Shown: positions 18,268-27,357 of the stretch, one piece after another | How the letters are laid out: the number at the start of each line of letters is the position of its first letter | Numbering within the stretch: the first letter of the stretch is position 1 | DNA from: Litchfieldella qijiaojingensis | GTDB taxonomy: Bacteria; Pseudomonadota; Gammaproteobacteria; Pseudomonadales; Halomonadaceae | Direction of reading: 5' to 3' | Length of the DNA stretch: 64,000 bases | Assembly (NCBI RefSeq): GCF_014651875.1 | Contig: NZ_BMXS01000011.1 | Coordinates: 699-64,698, forward strand | The notes under the pieces: generated by a model | Databases searched by the model: none | What the model was told of the DNA's origin: nothing | Seen by the model: only the letters and a program-made list of their open reading frames with translations | Made by a program: the position numbers and the translations under genes

Positions 18268-20144
18268 CGCAATACAGTGCCAGTTCCATCGAGGTTCTTT
18301 CCGGACTCGAGCCGGTGCGCAAGCGCCCCGGCATGTATACCGACACCAGCCGACCCAACCACCTGGCCCAGGAGGTCATAGACAACAGCGTCGACGAGGC
18401 GTTGGCCGAGCATGCCAGCGAAATCAGCGTGCGCCTGCTCGACGATGGCGGCATCGAGATCACCGACGACGGTCGCGGCATGCCGATCGACGTGCACCCC
18501 GAGCACGGCGTGACCGGTATCGAGCTGATCCTCACCAAGCTGCATGCCGGCGGTAAGTTCTCGCAGTCCAGCTACCGCTTCGCGGGCGGTCTGCACGGTG
18601 TCGGCGTGTCGGTGGTCAACGCCTTGTCGAAGCGCCTGGAAGTCGAAGTGTGTCGCGACGGCAATCGCTATGCCATGGCCTTCGAGAACGGCGACAAGGT
18701 CGCCGAGCTGTCGGTGATCGGTTCCTGCGCCAAGCGTGCCACGGGGACGGTGGTCCGGTTCTGGCCGGATGTGAGCTATTTCGATAGTCCCCGGCTGTCG
18801 ATGCCACGGCTCAAGCATCTGTTGCGGGCCAAGGCGGTGCTATGCCCAGGGTTGAAGGTCACATTGGCCGAAGTCGATGGCAACGAGAGCGTATGGCAGT
18901 ACGAGGACGGCCTGCGCGATTACCTGGCGCAGACCACCGATGGCTTCGAGGTGCTGCCGGCTTCTCCTTTCGTGGGGCATTTCGCTGACGAAGAGCAGGG
19001 TGTCGACTGGGCCATCCAGTGGTTGCCGGAAGGCGGCGAGCCGCTGATGGAGAGTTATGTCAACCTGATTCCTACACCGTTGGGCGGAACCCACGTCAAT
19101 GGTCTGCGTTCCGGTCTGCTCGAGGCACTGCGCGAATTCTGCGACTATCGCAGTCTGCTGCCACGTGGCGTCAAACTGACCGCCGACGATCTCTGGGAAC
19201 GGGTTGCCTACGTGCTGTCGGTGAAGATGCTCGATCCGCAGTTCGCCGGCCAGACCAAGGAGCGGCTGTCGTCGCGCACCGTGGCCGGTTTCGTCTCCGG
19301 GGTGGTCAAGGACGCCTTCTCGCTGTGGCTCAACCATCATGTCGATCAGGCCGAGGCGCTTGCCGAGATGGTGATCAGCGCCGCTCAACGGCGCCAGAAG
19401 AGCTCGAAGAAGGTCGCGCGCAAGAAGATCACCTCGGGGCCGGCGCTGCCCGGCAAGCTGGCCGACTGTTCGGGCCAGGACCCGGCGGCCAGCGAACTGT
19501 TCCTGGTCGAGGGCGATAGCGCCGGTGGCAGCGCCAAGCAGGCTCGCGATCGCGAGACCCAGGCGATCCTGCCGCTGCGCGGCAAGATCCTCAACACCTG
19601 GGAGGTTGACTCCCACGATATCTACGGCTCCCAGGAGGTCCACGACATCGCCGTGGCCATCGGTATCGACCCGGGCAGCGACGATCTCTCCAAGCTTCGC
19701 TATCACAAGGTTTGTATCCTTGCCGATGCCGATTCCGACGGCCTGCACATCGCGACCCTGCTGTGCGCGCTGTTCGTGCGCCACTTCCCGGCGCTGGTTG
19801 ATGCCGGCCATGTATTCGTCGCCATGCCGCCGCTGTACCGCATCGACCTCGGCAAGGAGGTTTTCTACGCCCTTGACGAGAGCGAGAAGGGCGCAATCCT
19901 CAAGCGCCTGGAGGGCAAGCGCGGCACACCCAACGTACAACGTTTCAAGGGTTTGGGCGAAATGAGCCCGCTGCAGCTACGCGAGACCACCATGGCTTCC
20001 GACACCCGGCGCCTGGTGCAGCTCACCCGCGAGGAAGGCGACGACACCCTCGAAATGATGGACATGCTGCTGGCCAAGAAGCGCGCCCCCGACCGCAAGA
20101 GTTGGTTGGAGGATTACGGTAATTTGGCCGATATCGAAGTCTAG
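18264..20144 (+). CDS. parE: DNA topoisomerase IV subunit B
   Basis: This 626-residue ATPase subunit of topoisomerase IV decatenates chromosomes together with ParC. The GHKL ATP site is visible as EVIDNSVDEAL and DDGRGMP, and a glycine-rich lid as GGLHGVGVSVVNAL. The TOPRIM motifs are ELFLVEGDSAGGSAKQARDR and DADSDGLHI. The ATG at 18264 overlaps the yqiA stop and gives the standard N-terminus; the frame is open further upstream only inside yqiA. parC follows after a palindromic spacer. Confidence 0.96.
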   Translation: MTQYSASSIEVLSGLEPVRKRPGMYTDTSRPNHLAQEVIDNSVDEALAEHASEISVRLLDDGGIEITDDGRGMPIDVHPEHGVTGIELILTKLHAGGKFSQSSYRFAGGLHGVGVSVVNALSKRLEVEVCRDGNRYAMAFENGDKVAELSVIGSCAKRATGTVVRFWPDVSYFDSPRLSMPRLKHLLRAKAVLCPGLKVTLAEVDGNESVWQYEDGLRDYLAQTTDGFEVLPASPFVGHFADEEQGVDWAIQWLPEGGEPLMESYVNLIPTPLGGTHVNGLRSGLLEALREFCDYRSLLPRGVKLTADDLWERVAYVLSVKMLDPQFAGQTKERLSSRTVAGFVSGVVKDAFSLWLNHHVDQAEALAEMVISAAQRRQKSSKKVARKKITSGPALPGKLADCSGQDPAASELFLVEGDSAGGSAKQARDRETQAILPLRGKILNTWEVDSHDIYGSQEVHDIAVAIGIDPGSDDLSKLRYHKVCILADADSDGLHIATLLCALFVRHFPALVDAGHVFVAMPPLYRIDLGKEVFYALDESEKGAILKRLEGKRGTPNVQRFKGLGEMSPLQLRETTMASDTRRLVQLTREEGDDTLEMMDMLLAKKRAPDRKSWLEDYGNLADIEV

Positions 20145-20173
20145 CGACATGAATGAATAGGGCACCGCGCCAA

Positions 20174-20254
20174 TGTAGGAGCGGCCGTGGCCGCGATCCG
20201 GCCGTCAGGCCGGCTTTGGGTGATACCGTCATCGCGGCCACGGCCGCTCCTACA
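20174..20254. repeat. Large REP-like cruciform between parE and parC
   Basis: Bases 20174-20197 are an exact reverse complement of 20231-20254, a 24-bp perfect inverted repeat starting TGTAGGAGCGGCCGTGG. Inside it CCGGCC-gtca-GGCCGG (20198-20213) forms a second hairpin. The TGTAGGAGCGGCC start resembles REP elements of pseudomonads. The unit lies 29 bases after parE and 40 before parC. Confidence 0.75.
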
Positions 20255-20293
20255 AGGCAAAGTGCACTCGGCAACCTTTAAGGCCTTGCTGTT

Positions 20294-22546
20294 ATGACCA
20301 TGGATATCCAAGTGGCGGAGGGCGACGTCGAGCGCCTCTCGCTGCGCGAATACACCGAAAAAGCGTACCTCGACTACTCGATGTACGTGATTCTCGATCG
20401 GGCGTTGCCGCATATCGGTGACGGCATGAAGCCGGTACAACGACGCATCGTCTATGCCATGCGCGAGCTGTCATTGACCGCCAACGCCAAGTACAAGAAG
20501 TCGGCGCGCACCGTCGGCGACGTGCTGGGCAAGTTCCATCCGCACGGCGATAGTGCTTGCTACGAGGCCATGGTGTTGATGGCGCAGTCGTTCAGCTATC
20601 GCTATCCGCTAGTCGACGGTCAGGGCAATTGGGGCAGTCCCGACGACCCCAAGTCGTTTGCGGCGATGCGCTACACCGAGGCGCGGTTGTCGAAGTTCTC
20701 CGAAATCCTGCTCGCCGAGCTGGGGCAGGGCACTGTCGACTGGACCCCCAACTTCGACGGTACCATGCAGGAGCCTGTGGTGTTGCCGGCACGGTTGCCG
20801 CATGTGCTGCTCAACGGCGGCACTGGTATTGCGGTGGGCATGGCCACCGATATCCCGCCACACAATGTCAACGAAGTGGTCGCAGCCACCTGCCACCTGC
20901 TGCGTCACCCCGGGGCGACCACGGCGGAGCTGGTCGAATACCTTCCGGCACCCGATTTCCCCACTGCGGCTGAGATCATCACGCCACGCAACGAACTGCG
21001 CAAGGTCTACGAGAGCGGGCGTGGCTCGGTGAAGCTGCGTGCCCGCTATACCCAGGAGAACAGCAACGTGGTGATTACTGCGTTGCCCTACCAGGTCAGC
21101 GGGGCCAAGGTGCTGGAGCAGATCGCTGCCCAGATGCAGGCCAAGAAGCTGCCGATGGTCGCCGACCTGCGAGACGAGTCGACCCATGAGGACCCGACTC
21201 GACTGGTGATCGAGCCGCGCTCCAATCGGGTGGATATCGAGGCGCTGATGGCGCACCTGTTCGCCACTACCGATCTCGAGAAGAACATCCGCATCAACAT
21301 GAACGTCATCGGTCTCGACGGCCGACCGCGGGTAATGCCGCTGCCCGACATGCTCGGCGAGTGGCTACGCTTTCGGCGCACCACGGTGCGTCGCCGGCTC
21401 GAGCACCGTCTGGGCAAGGTCGAGGATCGCCTGCACATCCTCGAAGGCTTGCTGATCGCCTATCTCGATATCGATGAAGTGATCCGCATCATCCGCGAGG
21501 AAGACGAACCCAAGCCTGCGTTGATGAATGCCTTCGGCCTCAGCGACCGCCAGGCCGAGGCGATCCTCGAACTGCGCCTGCGTCACCTGGCCAAGCTCGA
21601 GGAGATGAAGATCCGCGGCGAGCAGGATGACTTGCAAGCCGAGCGCGAGCGCCTCAACGAACTGCTGGGCAATGACGCCGCACTGACTGACCTGATCGAG
21701 GAGGAGTTGCGCGAGGCCGCACGCGAACATGGCGACGAGCGCCGTTCGCCGCTGGTCGAACGCGAGGAGGCCCGGGCGCTTTCCGAGGTCGAGCTGCTGG
21801 GCGCCGATCCGATTACCGTAGTGCTCTCCGAGAAAGGCTGGATTCGCAGTGCCAAGGGCCACGAGATCGATCCCGCTGGGCTCTCCTTCAAGTCAGGCGA
21901 TCGTTTCCACCTGGCGGCGCGAGGCAAGACCAACCAGCCATTGGTGTTGCTCGACGAGGGTGGGCGCGCCTACACCCTGACCGCGCATAACCTGCCCAGC
22001 GCCCGTAGCCAGGGCGAGCCGGTATCCGGGCGCGTCAATACCGCCGCCGGGATGCACATGATGGGCCTGATGCTGGCGCCCCCCGAGACTCGTTACCTGC
22101 TGGCTTCCGATGGCGGATACGGCTTCGTTGCGGTACTGGCCGACCTGATCGGCAAGAACAAGTCGGGCAAGTCGGTACTGTCGTTGCCCAAGGGCTGCAA
22201 CGTGCTGCCGCCGCAGCGTATCCCCTCTGGCGAAGGCAACAGCGTGGCGGCGGTCTCCAACGAGGGGCGCCTATTGGTCTTCGATCTTGCACAATTGCCG
22301 GAGATGGCCAAGGGCAAGGGCAACAAGATGATCGATATTCCCGGGGCGCGAGCGGCACGACGCGAGGAGTTCGTGCGTGACCTGGTGATCCTGCCAGAGG
22401 GGGCATCGCTGGTAGTGCACGCCGGCAAGCGCAAGCTGACCCTCAAGCTCGCCGACCTGGAGTACTATCGTGGTGAGCGGGGGCGGCGCGGCAGCAAGTT
22501 GCCGCGTGGATTCCAGAAAGTCGATAAGCTAGAGGTAGACTCTTGA
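20294..22546 (+). CDS. parC: DNA topoisomerase IV subunit A
   Basis: This 750-residue DNA-breaking subunit partners ParE. The region around the active site reads [16 protein letters not shown], so the serine and glutamate positions linked to quinolone resistance are unmutated. The catalytic Tyr lies in [11 protein letters not shown] near residue 123. The C-terminal part forms the beta-pinwheel DNA-wrapping domain. The heptamer repeat array begins at the base directly after the TGA. Confidence 0.96.
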   Translation: MTMDIQVAEGDVERLSLREYTEKAYLDYSMYVILDRALPHIGDGMKPVQRRIVYAMRELSLTANAKYKKSARTVGDVLGKFHPHGDSACYEAMVLMAQSFSYRYPLVDGQGNWGSPDDPKSFAAMRYTEARLSKFSEILLAELGQGTVDWTPNFDGTMQEPVVLPARLPHVLLNGGTGIAVGMATDIPPHNVNEVVAATCHLLRHPGATTAELVEYLPAPDFPTAAEIITPRNELRKVYESGRGSVKLRARYTQENSNVVITALPYQVSGAKVLEQIAAQMQAKKLPMVADLRDESTHEDPTRLVIEPRSNRVDIEALMAHLFATTDLEKNIRINMNVIGLDGRPRVMPLPDMLGEWLRFRRTTVRRRLEHRLGKVEDRLHILEGLLIAYLDIDEVIRIIREEDEPKPALMNAFGLSDRQAEAILELRLRHLAKLEEMKIRGEQDDLQAERERLNELLGNDAALTDLIEEELREAAREHGDERRSPLVEREEARALSEVELLGADPITVVLSEKGWIRSAKGHEIDPAGLSFKSGDRFHLAARGKTNQPLVLLDEGGRAYTLTAHNLPSARSQGEPVSGRVNTAAGMHMMGLMLAPPETRYLLASDGGYGFVAVLADLIGKNKSGKSVLSLPKGCNVLPPQRIPSGEGNSVAAVSNEGRLLVFDLAQLPEMAKGKGNKMIDIPGARAARREEFVRDLVILPEGASLVVHAGKRKLTLKLADLEYYRGERGRRGSKLPRGFQKVDKLEVDS

Positions 22547-22609
22547 GCTTCGGGCTTCGGGCTTCGGGCTTCGGGCTTCGGGCTTCGGGCTTCGGGCTTC
22601 GCCGGGCGG
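22547..22609 (+). repeat. Tandem heptamer array, unit GCTTCGG (8 copies + variant)
   Basis: Eight perfect GCTTCGG units run from 22547 to 22602, then GCTTCGC. The array starts at the first base after the parC stop codon and ends 50 bases before serB. It belongs to the GCTWCGR family found at four other places in this window. Confidence 0.9.
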
Positions 22610-22659
22610 TTCGCGGCTCGTTGCCCGCCGCTCGTGGCTACTCATGAAATGAGGTTGCA

Positions 22660-23877
22660 ATGACAAGACGAGTGTTGATTCGTGCCACGGGTACCGCGCG
22701 TCCCGGGCAACTGGCTGGCTTGGGACGAGCATTGGCCAGAACCGGGGCGCGGCTTCTCGACATCAACCAGAGCGTGACCTTTGGAATCCTGTCGCTGGAG
22801 GCGCTGGTGGGACTCGATCATGATGTCGACCTGGAAGCTGCATTGAGCGAGGCGGGTGACGCCTTGGGGCTCGATGTGCAGGCCATCCAGGTCAGTGCCG
22901 AGGACTATCAGCGCTGGAGCGTCGAGGCCAGCCAGCCGCGGCTGATCCTGACGCTGTTGGCGCCGCATCTGCCGGCCGGGATCCTTGCCGAGGTCGGTGC
23001 GCTTACCGCCGAGCATGGCCTGACGGTGGAGCTGATTCACCGCCTGTCCGGTCGCGAGCCTCTCGATGGTGGCGTGCCGCCTCACGGCGCCTGCGTCGAA
23101 TGTTGGCTGCGTGGCGAGGAAGTGGATCTGGAGGCGCTTCGCGAGAAGGCTCTGGCGTTGGGAGCCATGCATGGCGTGGATATCGCCATCCAGGAGGACT
23201 CGATCTGGCGGCGGCACCGGCGCCTGGTGTGTTTCGATATGGATTCGACCTTGATCCAGGCCGAGGTCATCGACGAGTTGGCGCGTCGCCATGGGGTCTA
23301 TGACGAAGTCGCCGCGGTTACCGAGCGGGCCATGCGTGGCGAGTTGGATTTCCAACAGAGCTTCCGTGAGCGCATGGGCAAGCTCAAGGGGCTCGACGAG
23401 GCAGTGTTGGCTGAAATCGCTGAGTCGCTGCCGCTAATGGATGGTGTCGAACGCTTGATGACTCATCTCAAGCGCCTGGGCTATCGTACCGCCATCCTGT
23501 CCGGCGGTTTTACCTACTTCGCTCGTTATCTGCAGCAGAAATTGGGATTCGACGAGATTCATGCCAATGAACTGGTGATCGAGAACGGCAAGGTCACCGG
23601 CGAGGTACGCGAGCCGATCGTGGATGCCGAGCGCAAGGCGGCATTGTTGCGCGAGATCGCCGAACGCGAGGGGTTGCGGCCGGAACAGACGATCGCCGTG
23701 GGTGATGGTGCCAACGACCTGAAGATGCTGGCCAGTGCCGGGTTGGGTATTGCCTTCCGTGCCAAGCCGCTGGTCAGGCAGCAGGCACAACACTCGATTT
23801 CCACCCTGGGGTTGGATGCGGTGCTGTACTTGATCGGTTATCGCCAATCGGATCTCGATGACGTGACGACACCGTGA
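22660..23877 (+). CDS. serB: Phosphoserine phosphatase
   Basis: This 405-residue HAD-family enzyme makes L-serine from phosphoserine. The N-terminal half carries ACT-like regulatory sequence (residues 1-170). The catalytic HAD motifs are CFDMDSTLIQ (nucleophile Asp near 193), LSGGFTYF and VGDGANDLKMLASAG. The ATG at 22660 follows GAGG. The long N-terminal region is typical of gammaproteobacterial SerB proteins of about 400 residues. Confidence 0.94.
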   Translation: MTRRVLIRATGTARPGQLAGLGRALARTGARLLDINQSVTFGILSLEALVGLDHDVDLEAALSEAGDALGLDVQAIQVSAEDYQRWSVEASQPRLILTLLAPHLPAGILAEVGALTAEHGLTVELIHRLSGREPLDGGVPPHGACVECWLRGEEVDLEALREKALALGAMHGVDIAIQEDSIWRRHRRLVCFDMDSTLIQAEVIDELARRHGVYDEVAAVTERAMRGELDFQQSFRERMGKLKGLDEAVLAEIAESLPLMDGVERLMTHLKRLGYRTAILSGGFTYFARYLQQKLGFDEIHANELVIENGKVTGEVREPIVDAERKAALLREIAEREGLRPEQTIAVGDGANDLKMLASAGLGIAFRAKPLVRQQAQHSISTLGLDAVLYLIGYRQSDLDDVTTP

Positions 23878-23955
23878 TTGAGGTCAACGAGTTGCCCATG
23901 GCTTGGTGTCGACTTTCAGGGTAGTGTCGGAGCATCACCGACAACGATACCGAGT

Positions 23956-24210
23956 ATGCCAATGACCTATACACCGGAATTGCTCGAAGAACTCAAGATT
24001 CTCTGCCTGTTCAACCTGGCGACCACCCAGGAAGGCATCAAGGTTCATTCCGAAGCCAAGCCGGAAGCGATCGCCGCTACCCGGCGGTTGCACGAAAAGG
24101 GCCTGATCACTCTGGTCGATGGTGGTTACCTGACCTCGCTTGGGTATGATGCGGCACGGTACGCGCAGGATCTGTTAACGATATTGGAAACTTCTGACAT
24201 TACGTCTTGA
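23956..24210 (+). CDS. Conserved hypothetical protein, TIGR02647-like
   Basis: This small protein (84 residues from the ATG at 23956) resembles the TIGR02647 family: YTPELLEELKILCLFNLATTQEGIKVH followed by a GLITLVDGGYLTSLG segment. The helix-loop pattern resembles a small winged-helix fold, but the function is unknown. A second ATG two codons later (23962) is an equally plausible start and matches the usual family N-terminus; neither has a strong ribosome site. The next feature is a strong hairpin. Confidence 0.75.
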   Translation: MPMTYTPELLEELKILCLFNLATTQEGIKVHSEAKPEAIAATRRLHEKGLITLVDGGYLTSLGYDAARYAQDLLTILETSDITS

Positions 24211-24249
24211 TCCGCTCGCATGGGGTGTTAACGCCCCATGCGAGCGGAT
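24210..24249. terminator. 16-bp hairpin after the TIGR02647-like gene
   Basis: Bases 24210-24225 (ATCCGCTCGCATGGGG) pair perfectly with 24234-24249 around an 8-base loop containing GTTAAC. The left arm starts at the last base of the stop codon. No T-run follows, so it may act as an RNA 3' end-stabilising stem or a terminator of weak type. Confidence 0.6.
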
Positions 24250-24296
24250 AGGGGATGATAAAAATAGAAAAATTATTAAATTGGGGGCAGGGTACT

Positions 24297-26003
24297 ATGG
24301 CGCAGGAAAGCGAAACCCATAGCCGGATAGAGCATCCGGGAGAACTGCAGACATTGCTCGAGGCGCTGACCCAGCCGGGGGGCGCCTCCTTGTTATTCGA
24401 TTCCCAGGACAGTGAGCCGATACCCGCGCTGGTGATGGACGTCAAACAGGGCGAGCCGCTGCGAGTGGACATTACCGCTGTCGCTGAAATCGCTGAAGCG
24501 ATCGAGCGCGGAGCACCGTTGTACCTGATCGGCCAGGCAGGCGGCGCCATGCTGCGCACTCCACCGCTTGAGTTCATGGCTTGGGTGGGTGGAAAAGGGC
24601 ATACGCAGTTCTTGTGTGCCTTTCCCGACCATGTCGAGCTCATGCATCGGCGCCGCGTCTTTCGTGCCGAACTGAAATCCGGCATGGAGGTGCGTGTGAG
24701 CCTGCTGACCGGCCATGCCGAAGTTCCGGTCAAGGGCATGCTCAGGAACCTGTCGCTGGGGGGCTGCCTGCTCGAGCTGCCTCTGGCTGCGGCCATGACA
24801 CTGCAGCCAGACCAGCCCGTCCAATCGCTGGAATTGCAATTTCCCAATGGTCAGCGGCTCAGAGTGCCTGCGACGCTGCGCCATGTGCAGGGTGACAGTG
24901 AACGGCAACTGGTCAGGGTTGGCTGCGAATTCAGTGCCGTCGATCCCCAGGTCGAACGACATCTGTGGTTCTATGTGCGCGAAATCGAGCGCGAAAGCGC
25001 ACGCTACGGCGTGGAGGGTGAACGGCCATTATCGCCTTCGCCGCTGTTCGAACCCCGTGACACGGGGCCGAGTGTCAGCAGTCGTCCGCATGGCGCTGAC
25101 TACGCGACGCCGATGGCGCGTCGCCTGGCCCGGGTGAGCGCCTATCTCGATAGTCAGCTCCTGGAGCTCCAGGAAGGTGGCAAGGTCGTATCCCGCGACC
25201 TGTCTCGATACAGCGACCAAGTACTGGGACTGCTCGAGGAAGATCGCGAGGCAGCGTTGTTCGCTACCGTGTGCATGGTCGACGATCATCCCCTTGTGCA
25301 ACATGGCTTGTCGGTCGCACTGCGCCTGGCCGATTTGGCCGCCCATCAAGGGTTGTCGCGTGACGTGCGCAAGGCCATCGTCGCCAGCGCCCTGGTGCAT
25401 GATTTGGGAAAGGTGCTATTGCCGTCCGAGTTGCGTCGCGCTCTGCACCTTACCGCGGAGCAGCGCGCGCGTTTCGCCGAGCACGTGGCTCTGCTCGAGG
25501 AGCGACTGAGCGATTGTCGATGGCTTTCGGAGGACGTACGTACCTCGGTGGTGAGGTCGGTGAACGAGCGTCTCGATGGTAGCGGTTATCCGCGAGCGCT
25601 CAAGGGCGATCAGCTCGATTCGCTGGCACGACTGGCGGCGGTGGTCGATGTCGTCGACGCCATGGGGCGACCGCGTCCCGACCGTCAGGCGTGGACCGTC
25701 AGCCATATCTATCGCCATCTGCTAAGTCATGGCGAACAATTCGATCTGTCGCTGGTGCAGCGTTACGTACGTCACTTCGGGGTGGTGCCGATCGGCTCCC
25801 TGGCGCGTTACGCCAATGGCCAATTGGCTTGGATCCAGCGCCTGAACCGCCAGGGCGAACCTCGGCAGGTTCAGTTGACGGCCTCCGCTTCTCCACCGGG
25901 TAATAGCCTGGGAGGCGTGCTGTCCGATGACGAACTGGCTCGGCTCGGCAAGCTCGAAGCCTTGGTCGTACCCATGGTTCGCGAAGGGGCGACTGCGGTG
26001 TGA
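24297..26003 (+). CDS. PilZ domain protein with degenerate HD-GYP domain
   Basis: This 568-residue protein is predicted to be cytoplasmic. The N-terminal half resembles YcgR: a flagellar-brake-like part (residues 10-115), then a PilZ domain with RRVFR (119-123) and NLSLGG (151-156), the two c-di-GMP contact motifs. The C-terminal half resembles HD-GYP phosphodiesterases, with HD at 368-369 and DGSGYP at 427-432. The usual HHE before DGxGYP reads VNE (422-424), so two metal-binding histidines are missing. It probably senses c-di-GMP and may not degrade it. The ATG at 24297 was chosen for GGCAGGG upstream; the ATG at 24255 lacks a usable site. Confidence 0.8.
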   Translation: MAQESETHSRIEHPGELQTLLEALTQPGGASLLFDSQDSEPIPALVMDVKQGEPLRVDITAVAEIAEAIERGAPLYLIGQAGGAMLRTPPLEFMAWVGGKGHTQFLCAFPDHVELMHRRRVFRAELKSGMEVRVSLLTGHAEVPVKGMLRNLSLGGCLLELPLAAAMTLQPDQPVQSLELQFPNGQRLRVPATLRHVQGDSERQLVRVGCEFSAVDPQVERHLWFYVREIERESARYGVEGERPLSPSPLFEPRDTGPSVSSRPHGADYATPMARRLARVSAYLDSQLLELQEGGKVVSRDLSRYSDQVLGLLEEDREAALFATVCMVDDHPLVQHGLSVALRLADLAAHQGLSRDVRKAIVASALVHDLGKVLLPSELRRALHLTAEQRARFAEHVALLEERLSDCRWLSEDVRTSVVRSVNERLDGSGYPRALKGDQLDSLARLAAVVDVVDAMGRPRPDRQAWTVSHIYRHLLSHGEQFDLSLVQRYVRHFGVVPIGSLARYANGQLAWIQRLNRQGEPRQVQLTASASPPGNSLGGVLSDDELARLGKLEALVVPMVREGATAV

Positions 26004-26079
26004 TGACATGGCTTGCGTCGTGGCCTGGATAGCGGATAATGCCGCGCCAGGCCGGTCTTGTGTCACTGAGTAGCCTCCC

Positions 26080-26910
26080 ATGAGTACATCCTTCACCACT
26101 TGGCAGGGCCGCTTCGAGCGGCTGCGTGCCAACAAGCTGTTCGAAACCTGCGTCATCGCCATCATCATCCTCTCGGCATTGCTGATAGGCGCCAAGACTT
26201 ACGAGGAAACCAGCCGCTTCGAACAGGTGCTGCTGGTTTTCGACATGGCGGTCACCGCCTTCTTCCTGGTCGAGATCCTGATCCGCATGGCCGCCGAGCG
26301 GCGTCTGCGCGATTTCTTCAAGAAGGGTTGGAACGTCTTCGACTTTCTGATCGTTGCGGCCAGCCTGGTGCCGTTGGACGACTCGGAGATGGTGTTGCTG
26401 GCGCGGCTGTTGCGCATCTTCCGCGTGCTGCGCCTCGTATCGATGATTCCCGAACTGCGTGTGCTTATGGTGGCGCTGTTCAAGTCGATCCCACGGATGG
26501 GCTACGTGGCACTCTTGATGTTCATCATCTTCTATATCTACGGCGCTATCGGCAGCTTCCTGTTCCATGGCGTCGACGAGAAATTGTGGGGCAACATCGC
26601 GCTGGCGATGTTGACGCTGTTTCAGGTGGCGACCTTCGAAAGCTGGGCGACCGCGGTGCTCTACCCGACCATGGAGCACTACCCATACGCGTGGATCTAC
26701 TTCTTGACGTTCATTTTTCTGAACGCCTTCATCTTTCTCAACATGATGATAGGGATCGTGCTCGACGTGATGCAGAAGGAGAGCGTACAGATCGAGCTGG
26801 AAAGCGGCCAGGGCGAGGCTGCTGAACTTCATGGCCTGCGCGCTGACGTCAGCGCGTTGCGCGAACAGCTTTCGCGCATGGAGGCGATGCTCGAGCGTAG
26901 GGAGGGGTAG
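26080..26910 (+). CDS. Bacterial voltage-gated sodium channel (BacNav/NaChBac type)
   Basis: This 276-residue protein has six transmembrane segments and forms a tetramer. S4 carries regularly spaced arginines in ARLLRIFRVLR (108-118). The pore helix and filter read TFESWAT (185-191), close to the TLESWAS of NaChBac and typical of sodium selectivity. S6 is NAFIFLNMMIGIVLDVM. The C-terminal tail (about 250-272) is a heptad-patterned coiled coil. In alkaliphilic and marine bacteria such channels link sodium entry to motility and pH homeostasis. It is a single gene, 76 bases after the PilZ/HD gene. Confidence 0.93.
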   Translation: MSTSFTTWQGRFERLRANKLFETCVIAIIILSALLIGAKTYEETSRFEQVLLVFDMAVTAFFLVEILIRMAAERRLRDFFKKGWNVFDFLIVAASLVPLDDSEMVLLARLLRIFRVLRLVSMIPELRVLMVALFKSIPRMGYVALLMFIIFYIYGAIGSFLFHGVDEKLWGNIALAMLTLFQVATFESWATAVLYPTMEHYPYAWIYFLTFIFLNAFIFLNMMIGIVLDVMQKESVQIELESGQGEAAELHGLRADVSALREQLSRMEAMLERREG

Positions 26911-26916
26911 GCGATC

Positions 26917-27039
26917 TTGCGGCTCCAGATTGGCGAAGAGGGGCAGCCGCCATGCTGGGCGCTGGAAATCGACGAGGAGCGGGCACCCGAAGGCTTGGTC
27001 ATACTATGGAAACGGGGCGAGACGGGCCGTTCGCAGTGA
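26917..27039 (+). CDS. Possible 40-residue protein of unknown family
   Basis: A TTG at 26917 lies about 9 bases after a GGGAGGGG stretch at the end of the channel gene and opens a 40-codon frame ending at TGA 27037-27039. The peptide (starting MRLQIGEEGQPPCWALEID) has a balanced composition with many acidic residues. I do not recognise a family. It is in the same frame as the channel gene, directly after its stop, so it could also be a decayed remnant or chance. Confidence 0.3.
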   Translation: MRLQIGEEGQPPCWALEIDEERAPEGLVILWKRGETGRSQ

Positions 27040-27097
27040 TGTTTTCCTTCATTGGCTTGACAGAAGGGCGCCAGCCTGATTTTCTAAGGGCATGAAC

Positions 27098-27148
27098 ATG
27101 ACATTTCATCACCTGAGCCTAGACCTACGACTACTAGCTGGCCTCTGA
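27098..27148 (+). CDS. leuL: leu operon leader peptide
   Basis: A 16-codon frame reads MTFHHLSLDLRLLAGL and ends with TGA at 27146-27148. Six of sixteen residues are leucine, four of them encoded by the rare CTA codon, including adjacent CTA CTA. AAGGG at 27086-27090 is well spaced for the ATG at 27098. It lies 209 bases before leuA, with a strong hairpin between them. This is the pattern of transcription attenuation: scarce charged leucine tRNA stalls the ribosome in the leader and lets transcription continue into leuA. I found no convincing promoter for it. Confidence 0.75.
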   Translation: MTFHHLSLDLRLLAGL

Positions 27149-27279
27149 ATCGAGCCAGGCGGTGTGTTGCGCATCGCATTTTCCAGTCAAGGTAAGCTGA
27201 GGTGTAAAATGTCAAAGACCATGTCGATCCATCCGGGTTATCCCGCCAGCGTCAACCGCTGCCGTCCTACTTCTGTCGA

Positions 27280-27309
27280 CGCCCCGACATGCCTCGTGCT
27301 GTCGGGGCG
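27280..27309 (+). promoter_or_regulatory. Putative leuA attenuator hairpin
   Basis: CGCCCCGACA (27280-27289) pairs perfectly with TGTCGGGGCG (27300-27309), 130 bases after the leader peptide stop and 48 before leuA. An alternative stem, TGTCG (27274-27278) with CGACA (27285-27289), would exclude it and could serve as an antiterminator. The downstream sequence has only scattered T residues. Confidence 0.6.
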
Positions 27310-27357
27310 TCGTCGTATTCAACCCCCGTCTCGCGTCCAGTCCAAGGAGTCCACGTC

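Noticed and set aside
22547-22609. CRISPR-like repeat
   Set aside because: The units are directly adjacent 7-mers without spacers, and no cas genes are present.
27057-27062. TTGACA as -35 box for the leuA leader transcript
   Set aside because: A start site set by it would fall at or after the leader peptide's ribosome site, and no good -10 box follows.
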